A DNA stretch of 64,000 bases, from assembly GCF_000237925.1 (NCBI RefSeq), contig NW_017386106.1:1-64000 (forward strand), written 5' to 3'. Both the position numbers and the translations under genes were made by a program. Shown piece after piece: positions 23,038 through 32,553 of this stretch. Below the pieces are notes generated by a model. It was not told where the DNA came from, made no database searches, and saw only the letters and a program-made list of their open reading frames with translations. Each line of letters opens with the position of its first letter. The first letter of the stretch is position 1. This DNA comes from Schistosoma mansoni. Lineage: Eukaryota; Platyhelminthes; Trematoda; Strigeidida; Schistosomatidae.

Positions 23038-23450
23038 GACCCCAAATGTCCTGGTACAACTGAAGGTAGGAAGAGTTTACTCCCTCTTGAAACGCTCAAA
23101 TATGACTACGCGTATATAACCACTACTAGGGATTTTTTATTCACTGCCTTCTCGCATTGCGGGTGTTGTTTGCAAAATTGACAGAACGAAAAGCGAATGT
23201 CTAGTACTTAAATTAGGTTGGTGGGTACGGGAGATCTACATATCTAAGGGTGTTGGAAAACCCTAATTTCAAACCAATATTTCACTCTTTTGTGGATGGG
23301 ACCTCTTGATCAAGGTCTCGGGGTGTAGTTTCCTGAAGGATCCATCTGTTCCGGTTTGGACACTGAGATAGAGTATCCCAGCGCTTACGCGGATTTTGTA
23401 TGGTGCGTATGCATTTTGGTGCCGCTTTGTACCAATGTTTGTTTGTAATT
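23038..23450 (+). repeat. R500 interspersed repeat, degenerate
   Basis: Diverged plus copy (atgtcctggtacaactga to gctttgtaccaatgtttg) with internal deletions. Confidence 0.6.
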
Positions 23451-23464
23451 AAGTAAATGGGTAT

Positions 23465-23890
23465 TCTGAACCTACCAACATGGCTTCGTACAACAACCAA
23501 TGAGTTCATGGACTGATCTCATGTTTTAGATTGGCCCCTTCTCGTTTTCTTCTAATCTACTACACTAAATAACATTGCTCGTCGAAGTAGGGCGTGATTA
23601 GGTGTACGTAACATGTCTCAAACACTTCAGTCGATAAATAATATTCACTATCTTATCAACTGACTTACCTGGTACTATGTGTCTAACATCAACGTTCCGC
23701 ATACGGTGGTCGCAATATACGTAAGCAATGCTTTGAAAGCATCTACATTCATATACTAGTAAAATACAAACGTCCTTTGCTTCTAAAGCCCAAGTTTCAG
23801 AGTCATAAAGTAGAACAGAATAAGTTTTTACACAGTATGATCATCTAGCAGATAGACATCTTACCTATGTCATATTTGACGCAAGTTATT
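23465..23890 (-). mobile_element. CR1-like C-terminal fragment
   Basis: The minus strand resembles 63300-63740 (aacctaccaacatggct; the gtggtcgcaatatacg block; agtttcagagtcataaag). Stops throughout. Confidence 0.65.
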
Positions 23891-24149
23891 TGTCATAACT
23901 TATAAAATGTACAGGCCCTATGTTTTCTTAGATCTCAAGTTTTAGTAAGTCTTATATCAAGTGCTTTAAAATTAGTCTTGACGACTGTTTTCATTTAATC
24001 TTACTTTGAATTGAAGATTTTTAAGTCTTGTGAATCAAAACTCACAAATAGAATGAAATACATTGTACTAAGCAGACAAAGAAATAGGACTAGTTAGTTT
24101 ATGCTCTCCTAAAGTTGATATTTGTAATTTTCAAATAAGTAGCTTTTCC

Positions 24150-24440
24150 ACTAGATCGTTTGCAATGGCGAAGGTGCATTCACTCTTTATGTTCTGCCAA
24201 ATTCTAATCTTCTGAATTCTTCATGTTTCTATCTTTTTCTCTTTCCAAATTTATTTCACTGGATTATACTCCAATAACATCTTCAAACCCTAATCTTTCT
24301 GATTACTGTTTATACTCTTACTACTTCTACCACTATGGGATATGAATTGACAACTGGATCTCTGTGTTAATGTGGTATGGCAACTCGAACCGATATACGT
24401 ATGTACGAAGTTCTACGTTGTACGACAAACTGATTCCTAT
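24150..24440 (+). mobile_element. CR1-like 3' end fragment
   Basis: Plus-oriented coding end (gcaatggcgaaggtgcat) and 3' UTR, ending near cgacaaactgattc. Confidence 0.7.
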
Positions 24441-24444
24441 ACAA

Positions 24445-24777
24445 TGTTATATCGAAATTAGATTCTTAGTATGTTGCGTAATACTTGAGCACTCGAACGC
24501 TAGAACCTTTCCAAGTCGCAGAATGAGAAGACTAGTTAGTAGGAATGTTATTCCAAACAGTGTCAATCATAGTACAAAAAATCTCATGTATTTATAGTTT
24601 TTTAGTTGAAAACAAATCATCACTTCGGATAGCTTATAGGCACATAGGGAGTCCTTTTAAATAATCCAATAGGGAAGCTACACGTCGACATTGTAGAATG
24701 TTCCTCTACTGGTGATTAGATGGAATATCTTCGGCTCTTTCTGGGCTTCTTGAGTTTGTCAACGAGCCATCCTTACA
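24445..24777 (+). mobile_element. Solo LTR, family C
   Basis: Starts TGTTATATC and ends CTTACA, with near-duplicate 5-bp flanks (tacaa at 24440, tataa at 24778). The reverse complement of the same sequence is at 42198-42554 and a third copy begins at 63929. The strand given follows the TGTTATATC end. No internal region is attached. Confidence 0.7.
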
Positions 24778-25334
24778 TATAATATGTACATTAAGTTTAA
24801 AATTTTCATTTGATTTAATGTATCTATTCGTCAATAAAATGGCATCATGATTTCATTGTATTAGATGATAGTAGCTGGGACAGAATTGGATGGAGAATGC
24901 TAGTGGGCTGCTTATGCTCCTTCACAAGAGGTAACAAACGTAAGATCGTGGAAACAAAGTGTTTACATATGATGATAATATTTAAACGAATCATCATTAT
25001 TCAAGAGGCATATTCAATTAGTTATCAAAGAAGAGACATATCTTATTTCGTAACACATAGAACAGTGTTAATCGCGATTGATCGGTGTAAATCAAGCATT
25101 CATATTTGAGTTAAACGTCCACCATTTAAGATTAATTGATTCAATCCTATACTGGTTATTACTCTGACCCGTTTTACTTAACTACCAATCATAAAATTGC
25201 AACAGTTTATGTAAACAACACTAACCCTCGTTATTGATTCATTTTATTGGGTCTCTGCTACTACTTAGTTAATCGCTTGTGATGGAACTATAGATGAGCA
25301 TAATCAAAATTGAAACAGAAATATATGCAGTAAG
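24778..25334. other. Unassigned intergenic sequence
   Basis: AT-rich. No supported feature. Confidence 0.4.
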
Positions 25335-25470
25335 CAAAGATGGGTAGTGGCTAGCAATGGAATTCAAGACGCGCGTTTCGTCTTATTTGGGACTCGTCAG
25401 CTGGATGTACCTTCATCTCAGAGTTGATATTCACTCTGGGACTCGAAACCAGTACCTTTCGTTTTAAAAT
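25335..25470 (-). mobile_element. SINE1 copy with hammerhead
   Basis: Minus-oriented hammerhead (25362-25406) with CTGACGA, GAAA and cleavage GTC all present, but stem I weakened (ATCCAG against TTGAAT). The tRNA-like part retains only the B-box side. Confidence 0.75.
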
Positions 25471-25679
25471 ATGTGCAGAATATGAAAGTTCATCAGTTTA
25501 ATTGTGAAACTGAATTGACTAAATTGGCTGAACGTTTTCATAATGTATGGTCGAGCTACTGATTACAGTAACGTTTCGTTCTCTGCGTTGGATGGATTCT
25601 AACATACTGAATATTATGGTGGATTCAGTTCCCTTCATATCCTAAACTACAATCAAACAATATTGATTACACAACGGGG

Positions 25680-25890
25680 TTTTGTGGAGATTTTAGTAAT
25701 TTTATATAGTTAAGATCAGGAGTCAATTGAAGCTAGACCACCATGGAAAACCTGAAAGCACTGGACGACCGTTTCATCCTATTGTGGGACTCCTCAGCAG
25801 TGCACTCCATGAGGTATTTCCTAGAGTTCTACTGAGAAGCAGTAACCAGCGGAGTTCAACTAAGTCTGTTGGGAGATATCAACTCACTGA
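25680..25890 (-). mobile_element. SINE2 copy, minus half of an inverted pair
   Basis: Begins with the inverted 3' end (gaagctagaccaccatgg), then a complete minus-strand hammerhead (25758-25803), then the aggtatttcctagagttct segment. Confidence 0.75.
25758..25803 (-). ncRNA. Hammerhead ribozyme, SINE2 type, apparently intact
   Basis: Read on the minus strand: GCACTG, CTGAGGA, stem II GTCC...GGAT, GAAA, stem III ACG-GT-CGT, cleavage GTC, CAGTGC. Stem I is six perfect pairs and every core position fits the CUGANGA/GAAA consensus. The sequence is otherwise unlike the SINE1 hammerhead. Confidence 0.8.
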
Positions 25891-26145
25891 AGACATTGTT
25901 GAATGGTTGCTCAATTTTTAATGGATTGGTTGAAGTTAGACATTAACACCGTTGGATGCCGGCTCAATGGTCTAGAGGTTAAGTGCTCGCTTACGAGACT
26001 GATAGGTCCTTGGTTGGGATCTCGCGAGGCGGGATCGTGGATGCGCACTGTCACTGAGGAGTCCTACAAAAGGACGAAACAGCCGTTCAGTGCTTCTAGG
26101 TTTTCCTTGGTGGTCTAACTTCAATTGACTTATGATCTTAACAAT
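25891..26145 (+). mobile_element. SINE2 copy, plus half of an inverted pair
   Basis: tRNA-like promoter (ccggctcaatggtctagagg; weak B-box ggttgggatctc) followed by a hammerhead with CTGAGGA and GAAA but GTT at the cleavage site, then the 3' end ggttttccttggtggtctaa. Confidence 0.75.
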
Positions 26146-26714
26146 ATAACTTATTGATTACACTCATATTCTTAACATTCCACTCTTTTGTCTTTCAAAG
26201 AGTATTTAATAATATGCACACTTTTTTAATCCGATTGCCATAACTTAGATTAAAATCAATACTACTTATTCCTCGTTTTAGGTACAATATTAATATTCAT
26301 TGTACAGTCTTCTTCTGAACTAATTTAGTCAATTATTAGCTTTATTGATTTTTCATTTGATATTCAACTTATAAGGGTTACTAATTGGGTACCGATATGC
26401 ATATGTGTATGCATGTTCATAATATGTATGTAAGAAAAAAAATCGATTCAACCACAAGGTCAACTTTGTCATGAATGTTTTTCGGTATATATTTAGTTAA
26501 TAAATGTTCATCTTATTTGTTTTACATTTCATGTTAGATAAAACTATCAAATAAATAACTTCATAGGTATTCAACATGAATACTAGCCTTTAATGGACAT
26601 TGTTTCTACGTAGGTAGTCGATGAAACATCTTAACGATACCTCGATAGAACTGATATGGAATGAATCTCCTACCCTCTGGATAATCAACTTAGTAGTAAT
26701 TTTATATCTATCTG
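26146..26714. other. Unassigned intergenic sequence
   Basis: AT-rich. No supported feature. Confidence 0.4.
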
Positions 26715-27215
26715 CCCTAGTATAGGCAAGAGTGGGGAGAGTCCGCTCCCCCTCTCGAAATGCTCTCACATGACCACGCGTATACAGCCTCTGTCAGGGA
26801 AGTCCTACTCACTGCATTCTCGAGGCATTACTGTTGTTTACAAAGTTGAGAGGACGAAAAGCGAATGTCCGGCGTTTTAACCGGGTTGGTGGACTCGGCA
26901 AGTCCACCTAGGGGACTTGGAAAACACTGATTCCAAACCAATGGTATACATGGGCTCCAGTATCCTGAGGGGCCAAATGGCGTATGTATCAATCGTTGGT
27001 CACCGGCTACCATGTGACTGCATCTCCTCACGATGCTCCACTGCCTTGTTGGGTAGATCTTTAGGTCGTAGGCTCCGATTGTGGCCCTCCAAGAAAACCA
27101 TCTGCTTCAGTTTGGGCACCCGGACAGTATCACAGCCCTCACACAAATCTCATTTGATTTGTGTGGCTCACATGTATCTGATGCTTCTTTGTACCAATAT
27201 TTATGTCGATCTTCC
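26715..27215 (+). repeat. R500 interspersed repeat
   Basis: Near full-length plus copy ending tttgtaccaatatttatg. Confidence 0.75.
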
Positions 27216-27574
27216 AGTTATTAATGTGGTCTATTTCTGTTTATGTGTATAAAGACTTCTTGATGATCTTTCCTCGACTTTATTTAAAGTATAAAAGAGC
27301 GCGAAATTTCCACTCTAGAATGAAATCAGCCTTCACAGATTTTATGTTTTAAACAAGGGGGGGGAATCTTTGATCTTTATTTTCCTCCTTATCTTTTGCT
27401 CATCACATTATACTACTTGTAAATATTCAGTAACTAATTGATTATCAACCTTTTGGACAAAAAAACATACCCTGGTTCCTAGTTGTCGTGCAAGACATTT
27501 AAGTATCTACATAAATGTATAATATATGATGTGAATCGTATATGAATGGTGCGAATGGTCCACCAGGGTGCTTG

Positions 27575-27790
27575 GTACCTGTTTGGTTGCGCCACAGGAT
27601 TGAGCTGTATCATTCAGATTGTAGCACTGAAGTCCATATAGTGTCTGGTTCTCTTGTGGGGCAGGATTGAGCTGTACTGCTCAGGTTAAGCCACAGGGTG
27701 GTGTCTGGTTCTCCTGTTAAACGGGATTGAGCTGTACTGTTTGGGTTGTCACGTATAAGTCTGGATGGTGTCTGGTTCTCCTGAAAACCA
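27575..27790 (+). repeat. Minisatellite, ~60-67 bp unit, about 3.5 copies
   Basis: Diverged units repeat the core gtgtctggttctc (27641, 27701, 27768) and ggattgagctgtactg. The period varies from 60 to 67 bp. 27216-27574 and 27791-28155 hold nothing recognised. Confidence 0.75.
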
Positions 27791-28159
27791 ATACAAAATT
27801 ACCCTGGCTCACATGGGTATATTATATAATATATAAATAAATATATAATGTTTGGTCTAATTGTTACTACGACTATAGCATCTTGTCATTTGTTGCGGTC
27901 TATTTAGAATTCATACGTTCACTGAACCATTGCTTAATTGACTCCAATTTTTTGTCCTCATAGTTCTCGTTACCTTTGATGACATCACTTGTGGCTTCAG
28001 ACACACGTAATAACTGTTCTATGAAGACTTGTTTTTATAAATAATCTATGTAATATTTTTTCAGGAATCAAACTTTCCCTTTACTTGTATTGATGCGTCA
28101 GACGCAACATATACCTCGGGAATCGAAGACTTTTTGGCAATCTTTTTTACTATCAGAAA

Positions 28160-28345
28160 GTGTTTTTCGTGGAGATTAAGTATTTTCATAGTTGAAAGCG
28201 GAAGTCATTTGAAGCTAAACCACCAGAGAAGACCTGAAAACACTGGATGGCCGTTTCGTCCTATTGTGGGACTCCTCAGTGACAGTGCTCATCCACGACT
28301 TCGCCCCACGAGATTCGAACCCAGGACCTACGAGCCTCGCGCCAG
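28160..28345 (-). mobile_element. SINE2 copy
   Basis: Minus-oriented: hammerhead core CTGAGGA and GAAA with ATC at the cleavage position, then B-box side tcctgggttcgaatctcg and tRNA-like remainder. A diverged 3' end flanks it on the left. Confidence 0.7.
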
Positions 28346-28719
28346 AGCATATCACTAATAGACCAGTGGTCTTTTTTTTATACTTTCGTAATGATAATAG
28401 TACTTACTGCTTTACAGACAAAGTCTTTTGTATTGAATTCTGGGATTTCATGCGTAATCGAGTCATTTGATTCGATGTTTCAATGAAATTAACACGTGTA
28501 TACCTTTCTTACTGGACATCATTGACATGAGAGTGAAATAAATATTAGTGAGGCTCCAGTGATAATTTTCAGTTGTGGGTAAGATAAAGTACAAAATTTA
28601 AAAAAATCATTCTTAAACTACAAATAGTGTAAATTTACAATGGATGACTAATATGGTACTACATAGAACAATTGAATATGAGACATTTCAGTTAAGGTTG
28701 ATGTATATAAACTTTAATA

Positions 28720-28915
28720 AGTGGGAAATTTGATTTTGATGGAGTTTTGTTCTCTGAGTTGGATGGTTTGGTCGTGGAACTTTCATTGTTCTACTGAACG
28801 ACATCATCAGCATAAACTTCAGGTAGAAGTGAAGTGTTTGAATCTCTCCACATGTGATTCAAAGTTTGTCCTGTACATCTCGATGTTAATTGGTTCTTGT
28901 TGGCCTTAAATATGA
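28720..28915 (-). mobile_element. Penelope-like 3' end fragment
   Basis: Matches, in the same orientation, 33090-33300: gttggatggtttggtcgtgg, gaacgacatcatcagcat, ttggttcttgttggcctt. The sense strand is minus. Confidence 0.65.
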
Positions 28916-29007
28916 TTTTAGAAAGTATAGGGATGATTGTAAATTGTATCACAAATAATAAACGATTACATAATCACTATTAATAAAAAAGAGTTGGTGA
29001 TTAATAA

Positions 29008-29565
29008 GGTTATGACTTTATCGAAAGAAGGCCGTGGCCAATTTTTTGTGATTTTACAGGCTCGGCTTTTTATCACGTGATCTATCCAGCAATCGAAATA
29101 CGACTTACCCAATATTAACAATGTGCCAAATCAATGATGTTCGACCAGTATGAGCAGTCTAGCGTCCTTATTGGTCCTTTGTCCGCCTAGCCCGTCCACT
29201 TGAGTCCAGAAAACCAATAGCAGCTTCGGTTATGCGAATCGTTTATTTCAAGTATACTCGGTTCATTTACCAAACAAACAGACCACATCACACCATAAAA
29301 TAGAAAATACTATTTGTACAAGATCAAGCCAAATGTGGCTGTGAACGTGGGATACAATAATCATTAAACTGAATATAATTTAGGGATAGTATTTCGTACA
29401 GTAATAATTCATAGGTCGAAATGAAGCTTATAATAAGATGAATATATATATATATAGATTAAATCTAGTCACTGAATAGTTAAACCATATGAATATATAC
29501 AGAATAATAGTCCATGAATAGGTCCTGGGAGTTACCTGTAATCATGTCTTCACTAGGATATGACA
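29008..29565 (-). mobile_element. Solo LTR, family A, with 5-bp duplication
   Basis: On the minus strand it starts TGTCATATCC and ends near GTCATAACC. The flanks are AATAA at 29003-29007 and AATAA at 29566-29570. It is alignable along its length with 59101-59676. Ends and duplication mark it as an LTR left by recombination. Confidence 0.8.
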
Positions 29566-29714
29566 AATAATTCAATAGTTTAATGGTAATGTCTATAGTT
29601 TTGATCTCGGTTTGGAGATTGTCAGGTATACAACAAAATTATAAATTATGATTTAAATAAATTGAAGATAGTTTAATGAAGAAAATCTCATTTTCAATAA
29701 CCTTATTCATTTGA

Positions 29715-30345
29715 ACTGTACTATTGACCACAGATGTCTTAGAAATATTGCTCACATCTGCTGGGATCACCGTGTAAGTAATAGTGAGTTAAGATACAAG
29801 GTATTAGAGAATGATGGTAAATCAATTGATAAGGTCATGAATCTTCATCGACTGAGATGGTTGGACCACCACGTGTTATGTATGCCTGAACACCGATTAC
29901 CACGACTTGCTATGCTGACTAGTGTAGGGGATGGATGGAAAAGAGTTAGGGGCGGCCAAACCAAAACGTGGCATCAGTATTTAAAGTCACTAACTTCTAG
30001 TATGAGCCATGTTGATAGATGCAGACTACTTAAATGGGGTCCGCGTGACTATCGTAACCAATGGTTGGAGACTGTGGGTGACATGGCTCAGAATCGATCA
30101 CAATGGCGTAGATGTATACACTTTCTGTTTTCCCTTAAACCTTGGGATTAAAATTGCTTCATAACTTTTTTCCTTCCTATACTATATTCTTATATACAAC
30201 CTTTCTTTTATATACTACCACCACTAACTATTTCTATGAATCTGGTGTTCATCTTGTTGTGTTAACAAGGTATAGCAACTTGAAGTAATGCATATATGTG
30301 CCTGGTCCTACGTTGTAGCTGACTGACTGACTGATTCTCGAATTT
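29715..30345 (+). mobile_element. CR1-like 3' end with open C-terminal reading frame
   Basis: 29711-30151 is an open frame for the C-terminal domain: [74 protein letters not shown] 3' UTR follows and ends in a gctgactgactgactga tail. The copy is 5' truncated at the connection region, so the open frame is not a working gene. Confidence 0.8.
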
Positions 30346-30600
30346 ATAGTGTTGAGCCAAATGTTATTCATAATCTTAGAAGTAGTAAGTAATGATAGTT
30401 TGTCTAATAAATATAATATATTATTGCCCATTTTAGGATAAAGTTATAGGGCTTGGTATTATGTCAAGCTTACATAGGTTATTCTAGCCTGTGGACAGAT
30501 CAGTCTATTCATTCCTTTCAAGCGACATTTTTTACCATGTCATTTATTCACTTATAGACCTTGACTGTTCTTATATAAGGGTGTGTGCTCATTGCTTACA

Positions 30601-31138
30601 TGACCAAGACAAATGTGGCTGTGAACGAGGGAGATGGTAATCACTAAACTGAATGTAATTTAGGAACAGTAAATTGTATAATAATAATCTATAGGTCAAA
30701 ATGAAGCTTATAATAAGATGAATATAGATATACACAATCTAATAACTGAATGTAAGCAAAGATGGATGGTGCCTGTCAGGACTCAATAGCTGAGTGGATA
30801 ACGCGGTTGCGTTTGGAGCGAAATATGCTGGGTTCGAACCCCGGAGTGAATATCAACTCTGCGATGCAGGTACATCTAGCTGGCTGGGTTTCACTGCTAG
30901 CCATTATTCATCTTTGCTTATAATGCTTGTGAATTAAGTCTATGTCGATGCAATACGCACGGTATACACATGTGCCAATAAGAGACTGATCAATTACAAT
31001 CCTCAACATTAATGGGAAGATTCAAAACAAACAATATCAGGTGAATTTAATAACTGTACAGTTATAAAATAGGAATGTATACATAAAATAATCGGCCATG
31101 ATAGGTCCCGGAAGTTACCCATACTTACATCTTCATCC
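30601..31138 (-). mobile_element. LTR-A copy interrupted by SINE1
   Basis: Family-A LTR sequence (acaaatgtggctgtgaacg; ggtcaaaatgaagcttata; ggtcccggaagttacccata) split by SINE1 at 30749-31047 and cut at its right end by RTE sequence. Confidence 0.7.
30749..31047 (+). mobile_element. SINE1 insertion with 9-bp target duplication, ribozyme deleted
   Basis: Flanked by TAATAACTG at 30740-30748 and again at 31048-31056. The tRNA-like part (A-box tagctgagtggataac, B-box gggttcgaacccc) is well preserved. The hammerhead has lost its core: the sequence runs from acatctagctgg straight to gggtttcactgctagcc. The element ends cag-gtgaattt. Confidence 0.85.
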
Positions 31139-31800
31139 TATCTCTTTCTCCTGGAGATCGGCTTGATCATGATGACGTCAGCATATGGAGAGAAGCACGG
31201 CATACAATGTACAGCTAGGATGCAGTTAGACGATTTAGACTTCTCAGGTGATCTGGCTTTTCTATCACACATGCAACAACAAATGCAGGAGAAGACGACC
31301 AGAGTAGCAGCAGCCTCAGCAGCAGTAGGTTTCAATATAAACAAAGGGGAAAGCAAGACTCTCCGATACAATACACCATGCACTAATCGAATTACACTTG
31401 ACGGAGAAACTTTGGAGGATGTGAAAACCTTTACATATCTGGGCAGCATCATTGATGAACACGGTGGATCTGATGCAGGTGTAAAGACGCAGATCAGCAA
31501 ACCAAGAGCTGAATGTTTACCATTGAAGAGCATCTGGAACTCAAAACAACTATCCGTCAACCACCACCGAAGTCAGAATTTTCAATACAAATGTCAAGAC
31601 AGTTCTACTGTATGGGGCGGAAACCTGGAGACCAAAGAACACATTACTCCGAGAAAAATGGAGACAGATATGAAAAGAATGAACAACAATTAGATAGAAC
31701 CAGAAAGGAAGGCGCATGACATAGTGAGTGTGTTGGAGAATGCTGGTTGGCGGCCTATGATCCATTGGGAGTAACAGGCGTAAGTAAGTGAGTAAGTAAG
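31139..31800 (+). mobile_element. RTE-type RT C-terminal fragment
   Basis: The plus strand encodes QLDDLDFSGDLAFLSHMQQQ (decayed YADD-like region), [20 protein letters not shown] and QISKPRAECLPLKSIWNS, then a shortened 3' end (gttggcggcctatgatcc) and a gtaagtaagtg tail. Confidence 0.8.
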
Positions 31801-31892
31801 TCGTATAATAATGATCCATGGATCAAACTGAAGCTTTTAATTAGATGAATATAGATATATACAGTCTAATTACTCAATAGTTAAACAATAAG

Positions 31893-31928
<36 letters not shown>

Positions 31929-31994
31929 AGGAATAATCGCCCATTATTAGGTCCCAGAAGTTATCCATACTTATGTCTTCACTAGGATATCACA
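31801..31994 (-). mobile_element. LTR-A partial copy
   Basis: Ends ggatatcaca at 31994 like other family-A LTRs and includes an expanded TA/GA run (31900-31928). Truncated at its left end next to the RTE tail. Confidence 0.65.
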
Positions 31995-32181
31995 AATACA
32001 AATTTACCAAGTTTTTTTTTCATTATCAATCAATCAATAATGTTGATATTTTAAAAATATATCAATTAATCATTGAAAAAAAATCAATAATCAATCAATT
32101 AATTGATCAATCGATCAATCAATCAATCGATAAAATTTAAATTCCATCTATCTTTATTTATTCCTTTATCTAAAACTAATA

Positions 32182-32553
32182 ATGTTATTATGCCTTATTA
32201 TATTGCTATTCATTCATTTTATTAATTCTAATCTAATTCATTATATAACAATGAATCAATTAATCAATATTTTATTATCTCTTAGAGATAAAAATCATTT
32301 ATTTATGTTACCATATAGTAACAATGATCAATTATTATTTTATCCATATCATAGACCATTATATAAACCATTATGGAAATTAAATAAACCATATTTGTAT
32401 TTTTCCCAATATAGTTTCCCTAATTTATATCAAACATCCACATCCTCATCCTCCTCCTCCTCCTCCTCGTCATCCTCCTCCTTATCATCATCATCATCAT
32501 TATCATCTATATTAAATATGAAATTTATCAAAAATGATATATTACTTATAAAA
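32182..32553 (+). CDS. EGF/TSP1 membrane protein, exon 1
   Basis: Encodes residues 1-124: a strongly hydrophobic N-terminus, an aromatic/basic segment and a poly-Ser tract from tcc/tca repeats. The phase-0 donor is AAA|GTAAGT. Confidence 0.8.

Noticed and set aside
29711-30151. Open frame as a host gene
   Set aside because: It is the C-terminal tail of a 5'-truncated CR1-like element; the same frame occurs at 63174-63590 and elsewhere.
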